This document shows, piece after piece, positions 44,627 through 53,892 of a stretch of DNA of 64,000 bases. The first letter of the stretch is position 1; each line of letters starts with the position of its first letter. The position numbers and the translations under genes are program-made. The stretch is from an uncultured Granulosicoccaceae bacterium (GTDB taxonomy: Bacteria; Pseudomonadota; Gammaproteobacteria; Granulosicoccales; Granulosicoccaceae): positions 1 through 64,000 of the forward strand of contig CALGLE010000020.1 of the NCBI GenBank assembly GCA_937930305.1. Direction: 5' to 3'. The notes below the pieces were generated by a model. That model saw only the letters and a list, made by a program, of their open reading frames with translations, did not search any database and was not told where the DNA came from.

Positions 44627-45775
44627 TTACTTAACCGAACCCGCTAACAAACCACGCACCAAATATCGCTGCATGGCAAAGAAAACAATTAAAGGTACCG
44701 CAATAGACACAAAGGCAGAGGTTGCCAATATTTCCCAGTTTCCACCGCGGGTGCCCAGTAATTCAACAATCTGTTTTGTCATGACCGTGGTCTCACCCGA
44801 TGAATCAATCAAAAACACCAAGGCAACGAGCAAGTCATTCCAAGTCCATAGAAATTGAAAAATGGCAAACGAAGCTAACGCTGGAAAAGACAGTGGCAAT
44901 ATAATTTTTATAAATATTTGGAATTCTGTCGCACCATCGACCCGAGCGTTTTCGATGATGTCTTTAGGCAGACCTACCATATAGTTGCGCAGCAGATATA
45001 TCGCCAGCGGCAATCCAAAACCGGTATGGGCCATCCAAACACCCAGATACCCCTTGCCAATACCAATGTCATTATGAAACCTCAGCAGTGGTATTAACGC
45101 TAACTGCAGCGGCACCACCAACAATCCCACCACACAGGCAATTAATAACGCTCGCCCCGGGAAATCCATCCAAGCTAAAGCATAGGCAGCAAAGGCAGCG
45201 ATTAAAATGGGAATGATGGTAGCCGGAATCGTTACCGTTAAGGTATTGAAAAAGGCCTTAGCCATACCTTCCGAATTGTTCGGATCGAACAGTACATTGC
45301 GGTAGTTGTCCATCGTAAATTCGGGCGGCTGAGTACCTGTGACAAATATTCGCGGGCCGCGTTTACCGGTAAATTCCTCGGTATGTTCGATGCGATAGTC
45401 ACCGTTGGGTTGCACGGTCACCTGACCGCCCTTTTTTAACTCCGCAGTGTCGCCGGGTTTAAACACATCAATTTCACGTGAGCTTATGCCCCAGGCACTA
45501 ATTTCAGCCGGTTTCTTCGATTCAAATAGATTGCCCGTAATAACAAACTTACCATCAATTTCTTTTTGCTCACTGCTAGGCGCCGCACGCAGGGTTTGAT
45601 TTTGCTCAGAAGGTGCAAAGGATTTCCACCAACCACTGGTTGCGATTTGATCTGAGGTTCTAAATGAGGAAACCAATAAGCCGGCTGTGGGAAAGACCCA
45701 AAGTAACACTAAAATGAGCAACGAGATGTGCACGGCCCAAGTAAGAGACGACTTTTTGCCAGCGATGCTGTCCAT
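44627..45775 (-). CDS. aglG: Alpha-glucoside ABC transporter permease (AglG/MalG type)
   Basis: 382-residue MalG-like permease. TM1 is near residues 14-35, then a periplasmic insert of about 110 residues (SSFRTSDQIATSGWWKSF to GTQPPEFTMDNYRNV), a feature of AglG proteins, followed by five TM segments. The EAA motif (IENARVDGATEFQIFIKIILP) is near 279-299. ATG 45775 is chosen because GGAGAT lies eight bases upstream and the A is shared with the TAA of aglF (TAATG). Confidence 0.88.
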   Translation of the reverse strand: MDSIAGKKSSLTWAVHISLLILVLLWVFPTAGLLVSSFRTSDQIATSGWWKSFAPSEQNQTLRAAPSSEQKEIDGKFVITGNLFESKKPAEISAWGISSREIDVFKPGDTAELKKGGQVTVQPNGDYRIEHTEEFTGKRGPRIFVTGTQPPEFTMDNYRNVLFDPNNSEGMAKAFFNTLTVTIPATIIPILIAAFAAYALAWMDFPGRALLIACVVGLLVVPLQLALIPLLRFHNDIGIGKGYLGVWMAHTGFGLPLAIYLLRNYMVGLPKDIIENARVDGATEFQIFIKIILPLSFPALASFAIFQFLWTWNDLLVALVFLIDSSGETTVMTKQIVELLGTRGGNWEILATSAFVSIAVPLIVFFAMQRYLVRGLLAGSVK

Positions 45776-46782
45776 TAGTTCATCTCCTTTCTTGCGTTGT
45801 ACACATTCCAAATCAGAATGGGCGTCACCAACAACATAATGATCATGGCACTGGCACTTCCCACGCCCCAATCGTTTGCCCTAAAGAGCTTGTCGTACAT
45901 ATAATTTGCAAGAACCTGCGTTTCCCATTGCCCGTTCGTCATGGCAAACACGATATCGAATACTTTTAAAACCACGATGGTGATGGTGGTCCACACAACC
46001 ACAATCGTACCCATGATCTGTGGCACTTTGATTTTGAAAAATATTTGAAAAGGATTCGCCCCATCGATAACAGCCGCCTCAACCGTTTCTTCTGGAATGC
46101 CACGAAGCGCGGCTGACAAAATAACCATGGCAAATCCGGTCTGTATCCAAACCAGCACAATCATTAAAAAGAAATTATTCCAAAAAGGCATGGTCAACCA
46201 GGTGTTCGGCTCAGCGCCCCCGAAAAACAGATACACGGCATTAAGCACACCAATTTGATCTTGCTCAACCGGTCGCGTGTCGTACACCAACTTCCAGATA
46301 ACCGCAGCCCCGACGAACGAGATGGCCATCGGCATAAAGATTAATGATTTGGCGATGTTGCCCCATTTCACCCGATCCGAGAGCTGGGCAGCGAGCAGAC
46401 CAAAGGCGGTGGATAACGCGGGCACGATTAACAACCACATGATGTTGTTTTTAATGGCTTCCCAGAATTTCGGCTCGCTCGCCAACTGACGATAATTGTC
46501 CAATCCTACGAAGCGCGGTTCACCTCCGGGCACACGCTCCTGCACCGACATGCGAAGCGTTTCAAACACAGGATAGGCAAGATACAAACCCAGAGCCGCC
46601 AGCGCTGGAAACAAAAACAACCAGGGCCGGATTATGTTAGCGCGGTTGATGTTTTTGCCCGCGTTCGGGCCACTGGCAGGAAATAAAACTTTATCTAAAA
46701 ACTGATTGGAAAAATAAAAGTAGCCGACACAGCCGCCTACGCCTAGAACGATGGTGAGTAAACCTTGAAGCGCAGGATGCAT
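45775..46782 (-). CDS. aglF: Alpha-glucoside ABC transporter permease (AglF/MalF type)
   Basis: 335-residue MalF-like permease with an N-terminal TM (about 7-25) and six further segments from about 50. Family landmarks are FVGLDNYRQLASEPKFWEAIKNN in the periplasmic loop and the EAA motif VEAAVIDGANPFQIFFKIKVPQI near 236-258. Starts 157 bases after the binding-protein gene, with a large stem-loop in between. One-base stop/start overlap with aglG. Confidence 0.88.
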   Translation of the reverse strand: MHPALQGLLTIVLGVGGCVGYFYFSNQFLDKVLFPASGPNAGKNINRANIIRPWLFLFPALAALGLYLAYPVFETLRMSVQERVPGGEPRFVGLDNYRQLASEPKFWEAIKNNIMWLLIVPALSTAFGLLAAQLSDRVKWGNIAKSLIFMPMAISFVGAAVIWKLVYDTRPVEQDQIGVLNAVYLFFGGAEPNTWLTMPFWNNFFLMIVLVWIQTGFAMVILSAALRGIPEETVEAAVIDGANPFQIFFKIKVPQIMGTIVVVWTTITIVVLKVFDIVFAMTNGQWETQVLANYMYDKLFRANDWGVGSASAMIIMLLVTPILIWNVYNARKEMN

Positions 46783-46868
46783 GTCAACTCCATACCATTA
46801 ACCAAACAAGACGAGCGTCGAAAGCTGTCACCACAGACCGGCCAACACCCTCGCGTAAATCGATTCAT

Positions 46869-46932
46869 CCGCCATCGGATCAACCCCGGTTAGAAGAGTC
46901 GGTGCTTTTCACCGGAATTGATGCGATGGCGG
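46869..46932 (-). promoter_or_regulatory. Compound intercistronic stem-loop after the alpha-glucoside binding-protein gene
   Basis: CCGCCATCG (46869-46877) pairs perfectly with CGATGGCGG (46924-46932). After a single G/G mismatch ATCAA pairs with TTGAT (46918-46922), and inside that CCGGT (46886-46890) pairs with ACCGG (46911-46915). The stem starts seven bases past the aglE stop codon, with no U-tract. It is the largest of three such elements in the window. Confidence 0.62.
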
Positions 46933-46939
46933 TTACGTC

Positions 46940-48301
46940 TTACTTCAATGAATCCCAACTGTCCTGAATAGCTTTGGCCACTTCAGTGGCGTCTTTGCCA
47001 CCCGCGTAGTCAACCATGCCAGTCCAGAACGAGCCCGCACCCACACCACCGGGCATCAGATCCGATGCATCGAAGCGGAAGGTAGTTGCACCTAACAGAA
47101 TTTCTCCCATGCCGCGCAGGGCATCGGTTGCATACAAGTCCACATTGACACCCTTGTGAGGCGTTAAGAAACCTGTTTGCGCCATCCAAACTTCATGGCC
47201 GATTGGCGACTTTAGGAATTCCATCAACCCGCGAGCTGCAGGACTGTCGTCGGTGATGGCAAACAAAGTGCCCGCGCCCAGAACCGGGTTACCCAGATCT
47301 TTATCTGCATAAGACGGGAAGTAGAAGAAATCCGCATCTTCTCCAACAACGGTGCCTTCTGGAAAGAAAGCCGGAATGAAAGACGCTTGACGGTGCATGT
47401 AGCACTGCGGCGGAGATGAAAACAGCCCCTTGGGTGAATCACGGAAATCCGTTGAAGCAACCACACCGGCCCCACCGGCAACGTAATCATCATTACGTGC
47501 AAACGCACCGAATTCATCAATGGCCGCGATCACACGCTCATCGGTGAATGGGATTTCGTTAGCCACCCATTGGTCATACACGTCAGTGGGCTGTGTACGA
47601 AGCATCATGTCTTCAACCCAGTCGGTTGCCGGCCAACCGGTAGCACCACCCGAACCCAGACCGATACACCAAGGCGTTCCACCATCAGCAACGATTTGAT
47701 CGGTGAGTTCCTTCAAGGCTTCCATCGTTTCGGGAATTTCATAGCCTGCGTCTTCAAAGTTCTCTGGCGAATACCAAACCAGCGATTTGACATCCACTTT
47801 GTAGAAAAAGCCGAACAATTCGTCCTTACCATCAGCGCCAGTGTAGGTGCCTAAATCAACCCAGGAATCACCGGCCGCGTAGTTCTCGACAACCCAATCA
47901 GCTACGTCCTGCCCAAGCGGAGACAAGAAACCACGGGAAGCCATATCAGCGGCCAAACCCGGCTGCGGGAACACCGCAATGTTGGGCGCGGAACCCGCTT
48001 CCGCATCAATCATAATTTGTTGTTCAAAACTGTCAGAACCGGTGTAGCGAACATCGGCACCGGTCGCCTCAGCAAAATACGCCAACACATTTTCAACAGT
48101 TTCTTGGTCAGGCCCTAACCAAGGACCGAATACCGTCAGCTCTTCACCACTAAAGTCGAGCTTCTTCAATTCCTCAAAGCTTTCCCAGTTGAAGTCACCT
48201 TCACCTGGGGCAAATTTAAGGTCAGCGGCCAACGCGGGTGTGCCAGCCATCACAGCGGCGGCAACACCGGCAGTCAACACATTCTTTACGAACAATTTCA
48301 T
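46940..48301 (-). CDS. aglE: Alpha-glucoside ABC transporter solute-binding protein (AglE type)
   Basis: 453-residue periplasmic binding protein. Signal peptide MKLFVKNVLTAGVAAAVMAG with cleavage near ALAADL (about 25). The mature protein has the AglE-like region GEELTVFGPWLGPDQETVENVLAYF and many aromatic residues suited to sugar stacking. ATG 48301 is used since GGAGG sits 6-10 bases upstream and the longer frame has no signal. First gene of the operon. Candidate operator at 48473-48486. Ligand inferred from the aglFGAK neighbours. Confidence 0.87.
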   Translation of the reverse strand: MKLFVKNVLTAGVAAAVMAGTPALAADLKFAPGEGDFNWESFEELKKLDFSGEELTVFGPWLGPDQETVENVLAYFAEATGADVRYTGSDSFEQQIMIDAEAGSAPNIAVFPQPGLAADMASRGFLSPLGQDVADWVVENYAAGDSWVDLGTYTGADGKDELFGFFYKVDVKSLVWYSPENFEDAGYEIPETMEALKELTDQIVADGGTPWCIGLGSGGATGWPATDWVEDMMLRTQPTDVYDQWVANEIPFTDERVIAAIDEFGAFARNDDYVAGGAGVVASTDFRDSPKGLFSSPPQCYMHRQASFIPAFFPEGTVVGEDADFFYFPSYADKDLGNPVLGAGTLFAITDDSPAARGLMEFLKSPIGHEVWMAQTGFLTPHKGVNVDLYATDALRGMGEILLGATTFRFDASDLMPGGVGAGSFWTGMVDYAGGKDATEVAKAIQDSWDSLK

Positions 48302-48472
48302 GCATCCTCCATAGGGGTTTCGTGGCGCCAAATCAGTCCCAGTTCGGACCTGCCAACATTCATCCAAAGCGCCTTGAATAGACAGTATCAGTTAGCTTAT
48401 GGTTAATGTCAAGACGCTGTATTGCCTCCGGTGTCTCGACTTTTGACCAAAAATACGGGTGTCTTGGAATAT

Positions 48473-48486
48473 CCAAACCGATTTGG
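48473..48486. promoter_or_regulatory. Candidate LacI-type operator in the agl divergent region
   Basis: CCAAACCGATTTGG is an inverted repeat (CCAAA and TTTGG halves) centred on CG, the usual LacI/GalR operator form. It lies 34 bases before the lacI-type gene and 172 bases before aglE, so one site could control both directions. GGTTAACC at 48511-48518 is a second, shorter palindrome. Confidence 0.45.
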
Positions 48487-48519
48487 GCCGTCGTGGAACG
48501 GCAGTGGTATGGTTAACCT

Positions 48520-49548
48520 ATGAACTTGAAGCAACTCTCGGAACATTTAGGCCTATCGCAAACGACGGTCAGTCGAGCGCTGAATGGCTACCCAGAAGTC
48601 AGTGAAAGCACTCGCAAGCGGGTCCAGCTTGCGGCCGCGGAAGGCAACTATCGACCGAACTTGCGCGCCATGAGCTTGGCAACCGGCAAAGCTATGACCA
48701 TCGGGCATGTCATCCCGGTGGCTGATCAGCACGATGTCGTAAACCCCATTTTTGCTGAGTTCGTGGCCGGCGCCAGCCAAGTGTATAAACAGCATGGTTA
48801 CGAACTCACCCTCACCATCGCCGAAACCCGCAATGAGGAATCCATCTATCGAAGCATTGCCGCCAGAGGTGCTGTTGATGGGGTGATTGTGCATTCACCC
48901 AAACGCACCGAGCCACGCCTGGCCTTATTAAGGGAAATCGGCTTACCGTTTGTGGTGCATGGTCGCGTTAGCGAATCCGACACCCCTTACAACTGGATTG
49001 ATATGAACAATCGGCGTGCCTTTAAGCAAGCCACCCAGTTGCTGATCGATTTAGGTCACACAGACATCGCTCTTATCAACGGCGATGAAAGCCTAAACTT
49101 TGCTTGGCTTCGGCGGCTGGGATTTGAAGACGCCATGCGCGAGAATAAGCTGCCAATCAAAAAAGCGCTTATGGCCTCTGCCGATCTCACCGAAACCTTT
49201 GGCTATCAAACCGCCTCTGCCTTGCTTAAGTGTAGCGATTGCCCGACCGCATTTTTGGCATCTTCCTACGTGGTGGCGCTGGGCATTCGCCGAGCGATTG
49301 GGCAAGCGGGGCTGCAAATGGGTAAAGACATCTCCGTCATTATTCATGACGATGAATTGTCGTATTTTGATAACGATGGGGCCATCCCTCAATTTACCGC
49401 CACCCGATCATCGGTTAGAGAAGCCGGCATATTGGCAGCCGATATGCTGTTAAAACAAATCGACGATCCCACCCTATTTCCGCAAAATACCTTGCTTGAA
49501 TCTCACTTAACTATGGGATTATCCACAGGCCCTGCAAAACGAGCCTAG
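48520..49548 (+). CDS. aglR: LacI-family transcriptional regulator (AglR-like)
   Basis: 342 residues. The N-terminal HTH (LKQLSEHLGLSQTTVSRAL) covers residues 3-21 with the hinge near 45-57 (PNLRAMSLATGKA), then a type 1 periplasmic-binding effector domain (DGVIVHSPKRTEPRL, FVVHGRV, LGHTDIALING). Divergent from the alpha-glucoside operon, it is the probable repressor released by an imported alpha-glucoside. It reads in the same direction as the downstream SDR-MATE-hpsN genes, separated by 90 bases containing a hairpin, so some read-through is possible. No strong ribosome site before the ATG. Confidence 0.87.
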   Translation: MNLKQLSEHLGLSQTTVSRALNGYPEVSESTRKRVQLAAAEGNYRPNLRAMSLATGKAMTIGHVIPVADQHDVVNPIFAEFVAGASQVYKQHGYELTLTIAETRNEESIYRSIAARGAVDGVIVHSPKRTEPRLALLREIGLPFVVHGRVSESDTPYNWIDMNNRRAFKQATQLLIDLGHTDIALINGDESLNFAWLRRLGFEDAMRENKLPIKKALMASADLTETFGYQTASALLKCSDCPTAFLASSYVVALGIRRAIGQAGLQMGKDISVIIHDDELSYFDNDGAIPQFTATRSSVREAGILAADMLLKQIDDPTLFPQNTLLESHLTMGLSTGPAKRA

Positions 49549-49588
49549 TCCACTCGCCCATTACGGCATCATCGCAGACGAATTCAGG

Positions 49589-49608
49589 TAATGTGCGAAG
49601 GCACATTA
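49589..49608 (+). promoter_or_regulatory. Perfect 8-bp hairpin between lacI and SDR genes
   Basis: TAATGTGC, loop GAAG, GCACATTA: a perfect 20-base inverted repeat 40 bases after the regulator stop and 30 before the SDR start. There is no run of T after it. It may weaken read-through, or serve as an operator for the sulfonate operon that follows. Confidence 0.4.
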
Positions 49609-49638
49609 GCAGCGTTCATTCATTAGGATTCCACCGCG

Positions 49639-50625
49639 ATGACATCAACCTCGAACCAACACGCTAGCGGCGCACCTTTTAAGCGTGTGCTGATCACGGG
49701 TGGCAATGGCAATATCGGCCGCTTGATTGCTGATGAACTGCTTAAGCTGGGTGTGGCAGTAGTGAAGTTTGATATTCCTGGCACGGAACCAGAAACGTTA
49801 CACGATGCTGAAACGGTGGTGGTGGGAGACATTCGAGACAAAGAGCAGGTTCGCAAGCTATTTTCCGACCATCAACCCGACGCCGTTATTCATTTAGCCT
49901 CTCTGCTATCAGGGAGTTCGGCAGAATCACCCAGTGCGGCATGGGAGATCAACGCGAATGCCTCGTTTCATTTACTTGAACTGGCGGTTGAATTTAACGT
50001 AAACCAATTTTTCTTTGCCAGCACCATGGCCACTTACGGTAACGATGTGCCAGACCCGATGCCCGAAGACACCCCCCAGTGGCCTGCCAATTTATACGGC
50101 GCCACAAAGGTGGCTGTGGAAAGAGCGGGCGTGTACTTTAAGCAGGCCCACGGGTTAGATTTCCGATGCTTGCGTTTCCCTTTAGTTTTTTCACCCTTCG
50201 CACCGGCATCGGCCGTAACAGCATTTCCCTCGCACGCATTTAAAGCCGCCAGTAAACCAGACTTTAAAGACACATTTATTTTTCCTGTAGAACCTCACGT
50301 AGGCGTGTCCTCGATGCTGCTAAGCGATGTCATCACCGGCACGATAAAGTTCTTGTTAACGGACAAAGCCAAACTGACTCGACATACCTATTCAGTGCAT
50401 GGTTATTTCGTTTCCGCACAAAACGTGCTGGATGAAATTCAACGCCGTGTGCCTTCATTCAAAGCAGAATTCGTTATCGATGAAACCGTCAATGATTTGT
50501 TGAGTGCGTGGCCGAATGTTGTCGTTGACGAGAGCGCGCGCAAAGATTGGGGTTGGGCACCCGAGTTTGATTTTCAAGCATCCGCCGACTGGCTTATGCA
50601 CTACTTCCAATCTGATCACGCATAA
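49639..50625 (+). CDS. NAD-dependent epimerase/dehydratase (extended SDR)
   Basis: 328 residues. The NAD motif ITGGNGNIGRLIADELL is near 17-33, the conserved Asp in VVVGDIRDKEQV near 67, and the catalytic Tyr-x3-Lys in NLYGATKVAVERAG near 152-158. The C-terminus (AWPNVVVDESARKDWGWAPEFDF) recalls the SDR-type L-threonine dehydrogenase and related epimerase-fold dehydrogenases. It is separated by two bases from the MATE gene and leads the run to hpsN-comDE. It could oxidise or epimerise a hydroxylated sulfonate, but could equally act on an unrelated polyol. Substrate unknown. Confidence 0.8.
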   Translation: MTSTSNQHASGAPFKRVLITGGNGNIGRLIADELLKLGVAVVKFDIPGTEPETLHDAETVVVGDIRDKEQVRKLFSDHQPDAVIHLASLLSGSSAESPSAAWEINANASFHLLELAVEFNVNQFFFASTMATYGNDVPDPMPEDTPQWPANLYGATKVAVERAGVYFKQAHGLDFRCLRFPLVFSPFAPASAVTAFPSHAFKAASKPDFKDTFIFPVEPHVGVSSMLLSDVITGTIKFLLTDKAKLTRHTYSVHGYFVSAQNVLDEIQRRVPSFKAEFVIDETVNDLLSAWPNVVVDESARKDWGWAPEFDFQASADWLMHYFQSDHA

Positions 50626-50627
50626 GT

Positions 50628-52019
50628 ATGTCAAACAACCAACCTAAACTCACCGAAGGTTCCATTCCGCGACATTTGGTGCGTTTAGCCATTCCCTCTT
50701 CGATGGGGATGATATTCAACACGCTCTACAACCTGTGCGACTACTGGTTTGCCGGACGTTTATCCAGTGACGCCTTAGCGGGTGTATCCATCGCGAGCAG
50801 TGTGTTCTTTTTGTTGATCGCCGCCGGCATCGGATTACAAATTGGTGCATCCGCCGTGATCGCGCCAGCCGTAGGCGCAAACAAAAAATCAGAAGCGTTG
50901 CGCTGGTCTCGAGAGGTGATCGGTTTATCACTGGTCATTAGCGCGGTGGTCATGTTGCTTGGGGCAGTTTTCACAAACTCCTTGGTCAGTTTATTGGGGG
51001 CTGAACCTCATGTAGCGCCCTACGCGATTACCTATATTCGATACACCCTCGTCGCTGTACCCGCATTCATGGTGGGGTTTGCCGCCGCAGGCATTTTAAT
51101 GGCGTTCGGAGACACCAAATCTAACCGCAACGCATTGGCTATTGGATTGATACTAAACATCCTGCTTAACCCGTTATTGATGTTTGGTTTTGGATGGGGT
51201 GTTGCAGGCTTAGCCATAGCCACCGGACTAATCAAAGTAATAACCGCCTTCTATCTGCTTTACAAAATTGGTTTGGTGACAGAATCCAAGCCACCAAAGC
51301 CCGCTTTTACAGTGAAACAATGGTTGCCATTAGTACAACAAGTATTACCTGCAAGTTTCAATATGTTGTCGGTTATTTTAGGCAGCTTCATTACTGTGGC
51401 ATTGATTGGTCGGTTCGGCAGCCAACACATTGCTGGCTTCTCCATTGGCTTACGTCTGGAGCAACTTTTACTGCTGCCGGCGTTGGGAATGAACAGCGCG
51501 GTGATGGCCATAGCCGGACAAAATTTTGGTGCAGGAAATATTGAGCGCATACGCCAAACTTACCTAACCAGTTTAAAGTTGGGTCTTTTGATGGCCGCCG
51601 TCTCGATCCCCATCATGGTGTTTCTGTCGCCGCTACTGATGACTCTATTCACTGACAACTCAGAAATCGTGAGCACCGGTACGGCCTACTTAAGAATTGA
51701 TGCGATCGCCTTCTATGCTTATGTGGTTTTATTTTTAACCACAGCCACGTTGCAATCCATCAAACAACCGCTATTCCCAATGGCCCTGGGGGTTGCGCGT
51801 CATCTTGTCGTACCAGTTTCGATTAACATACTTTTAATCGTATACCTAGGGTTTCCAATGATAAGCGTGTTTTATACCCTTATAAGCGTGGTTTTAGTCA
51901 GCGCCATAAGCGCCCATGTATTCACCTCTTGGCGGCTACAAATACTCCAAAGCCACACCGCCGGATACATTCACAAGGGTCAGAAACAAACGTCACTACC
52001 TGCATTACCGGGAAAGTAA
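50628..52019 (+). CDS. MATE-family transporter
   Basis: 463-residue membrane protein with 12 predicted helices in two similar halves (IPSSMGMIFNTLYNLCDYWFAGRLSSDALAGVSIAS and VLPASFNMLSVILGSFITVALIGRFGSQHIAGFSIG are the matching TM1-2 and TM7-8 stretches). Na+ or H+ antiport of organic solutes is the family activity. Two bases separate it from the SDR gene and 45 from hpsN. MATE genes usually stand alone as drug exporters; placement inside a catabolic run suggests export of a pathway intermediate or product. Confidence 0.87.
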   Translation: MSNNQPKLTEGSIPRHLVRLAIPSSMGMIFNTLYNLCDYWFAGRLSSDALAGVSIASSVFFLLIAAGIGLQIGASAVIAPAVGANKKSEALRWSREVIGLSLVISAVVMLLGAVFTNSLVSLLGAEPHVAPYAITYIRYTLVAVPAFMVGFAAAGILMAFGDTKSNRNALAIGLILNILLNPLLMFGFGWGVAGLAIATGLIKVITAFYLLYKIGLVTESKPPKPAFTVKQWLPLVQQVLPASFNMLSVILGSFITVALIGRFGSQHIAGFSIGLRLEQLLLLPALGMNSAVMAIAGQNFGAGNIERIRQTYLTSLKLGLLMAAVSIPIMVFLSPLLMTLFTDNSEIVSTGTAYLRIDAIAFYAYVVLFLTTATLQSIKQPLFPMALGVARHLVVPVSINILLIVYLGFPMISVFYTLISVVLVSAISAHVFTSWRLQILQSHTAGYIHKGQKQTSLPALPGK

Positions 52020-52064
52020 AGAAACCCATGTTACGATCCAGCGACTTAGGGCAGGAAAACAGTC

Positions 52065-53372
52065 GTGAATCGAGAATATTTAAAACGCGCAGATCGAACC
52101 CCATCGACCGACCATGCGGATGTCCGTGACACAGTTCAAACCATTTTGGATGACATTGAGTCCGGTGGTGATGAAGCGGCGTTGCGATATGCCGCGAAAT
52201 TTGATCAATATGAAGGAGCTATTCTGCTGGACGAAGCGGGGATTAAAGCGGCCAGTGATGCCGTTCCTGCCCGTTTAAAAGACGACATTGCGTTTGCTCA
52301 TGACAACGTTCGGCGATTTGCTGAAGCACAAAAAGGCTCACTGCAGGACACCACCTTAGAGATCCACCCTGGCTTCACTTTAGGTCAGAAAAATGTGGCT
52401 TGCCAAACCGCAGGTTGTTACGTTCCTGGCGGTCGTTACAGCCATATCGCCAGTGCGATTATGACGGTAACCACCGCGAAAGTGGCCGGTGTTGAAAACA
52501 TCGTGGTCTGCTCACCGCCTCGCCCCGAGATTGGTATCGCACCCGCAATCGTGCACGCAGCTCATGTGTGTGGGGCAGACAAGATACTCGCCATGGGTGG
52601 TGTGCAGGGTGTTGCCGCTATGACGTTTGGTTTATTTGATCTGCCTAAGGCCGATATTTTGGTTGGACCAGGAAATCAATTTGTCGCCGAAGCCAAGCGT
52701 ATTTTGTTTGGTCGTGTTGGAATTGATATGTTCGCAGGGCCGACCGACAGTTTAATTCTTGCCGACGAAACCGCTGACGCACACATCGTTGCTACCGATT
52801 TAGTCAGTCAAGCGGAACACGGATACAACTCCCCTGTTTGGTTGGTCACGTCAAGCAAAGCATTGGCAGAAGAAGTCATGCAACGAGTGCCTGGCTTAAT
52901 CGATGATTTGCCCGACACCAATCGCGACAATGCAGCAGCTGCCTGGCGCGACTACGCTGAAGTTATTTTATGTGCTGATCGAGAAACGATGGCAGCTACT
53001 TCAGATGAATACGCTCCCGAACACCTCACGGTTCAAGCCGAGGATTTGGATTGGTGGCTAAACCGATTACGTTGCTATGGCTCATTGTTTCTGGGTGAAG
53101 AGACCACCGTCTCGTATGGCGATAAAGCGTCGGGCACGAATCACGTTCTACCCACTTCGCGAGCTGCCAAATACACCGGCGGCTTATCGGTTCATAAGTT
53201 TATGAAAACGGTGACCTGGCAACGGGCCACAAGAGATGCCTCGAAACCCGTCGCGGAAGCAACCGCTCGTATATCCAGGCTGGAAGGCATGGAAGGCCAC
53301 GCCCGAGCAGCCGATGTGAGACTGGCCAAATATTTCCCGGATGAGACGTTCGATCTGACCGCTTCCGATTAA
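52065..53372 (+). CDS. hpsN: Sulfopropanediol 3-dehydrogenase (HpsN), histidinol-dehydrogenase family
   Basis: 435-residue member of the HisD family that oxidises 2,3-dihydroxypropane-1-sulfonate (DHPS) at C3 to 3-sulfolactate with two NAD+. Landmarks include QTAGCYVPGGRYSHIASAIM near 112, GGVQGVAAMTFGL near 175, VGPGNQFVAEAKR near 195, LVSQAEHGYNS near 245 and DEYAPEHLTV near 308, corresponding to HisD Zn/NAD positions. It differs from true HisD by context, since no his genes are present and comDE follows directly. The GTG start has AGGAAA eight bases upstream. 20-base gap to comD. Confidence 0.88.
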   Translation: MNREYLKRADRTPSTDHADVRDTVQTILDDIESGGDEAALRYAAKFDQYEGAILLDEAGIKAASDAVPARLKDDIAFAHDNVRRFAEAQKGSLQDTTLEIHPGFTLGQKNVACQTAGCYVPGGRYSHIASAIMTVTTAKVAGVENIVVCSPPRPEIGIAPAIVHAAHVCGADKILAMGGVQGVAAMTFGLFDLPKADILVGPGNQFVAEAKRILFGRVGIDMFAGPTDSLILADETADAHIVATDLVSQAEHGYNSPVWLVTSSKALAEEVMQRVPGLIDDLPDTNRDNAAAAWRDYAEVILCADRETMAATSDEYAPEHLTVQAEDLDWWLNRLRCYGSLFLGEETTVSYGDKASGTNHVLPTSRAAKYTGGLSVHKFMKTVTWQRATRDASKPVAEATARISRLEGMEGHARAADVRLAKYFPDETFDLTASD

Positions 53373-53392
53373 CCTTAGGAATTTATAACACC

Positions 53393-53890
53393 ATGACTGT
53401 CAGTGAGAAAATGGTTAGCGACCTGGTGGCTAACGACGTCACCTTCGCCACGACTGTGCCCTGCAAGCAATTGGGCACGGTTATCGATTTAATCGAAGAG
53501 AATGATGCCATTCACCACGTGCCCTGTAACAAGGAAGATGAAGGCATGGGCTTAGCAGCCGGTGCGTTCATGGGTGGGAAACGCCCTACGATCATTATGC
53601 AAAACACCGCGATCGGTGTGACTGTGAATACACTCGTTACGTTAACTCAGTACTACCGCATGCCACTGCCCATGCTCATTAGCTATCGCGGAGAACTGGG
53701 CGAGCCTGTGGCTTGTCAGGTTGAGATGGCAGTACATACCAAAGGTCTATTAGAACAACTCAAGATTCCAACGTTTCATTTCCATCACCCCGATGATGTG
53801 GGTGAATTCGATGCGATCTTAAAACACACGTTTATGTGCAACAAGCCGGTGGCTATTCTGACCGACGCAAGCTTTTGGCAGGGGTATTGA
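53393..53890 (+). CDS. comD: Sulfopyruvate decarboxylase alpha subunit
   Basis: 165 residues, the Pyr-type half of the two-chain thiamine-diphosphate enzyme that decarboxylates 3-sulfopyruvate to sulfoacetaldehyde. The conserved Glu region is in PCNKEDEGMGLAAGAFMGGKRPTIIMQN near 43-70, with the partner-facing STRYRGELGEP-like element seen as ISYRGELGEPVACQVE near 99. Two bases separate it from comE, with AGGGG of its own 3' end acting as the comE ribosome site. Cytoplasmic. Confidence 0.9.
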   Translation: MTVSEKMVSDLVANDVTFATTVPCKQLGTVIDLIEENDAIHHVPCNKEDEGMGLAAGAFMGGKRPTIIMQNTAIGVTVNTLVTLTQYYRMPLPMLISYRGELGEPVACQVEMAVHTKGLLEQLKIPTFHFHHPDDVGEFDAILKHTFMCNKPVAILTDASFWQGY

Positions 53891-53892
53891 TC

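Noticed and set aside
48511-48518. GGTTAACC palindrome as the main agl operator
   Set aside because: Only 8 bases, not CG-centred, and overlaps the likely ribosome-binding region; the repeat at 48473-48486 fits better.
52065-53372. True histidinol dehydrogenase (hisD)
   Set aside because: No histidine biosynthesis genes nearby and comDE follows directly; sequence style and context fit HpsN.
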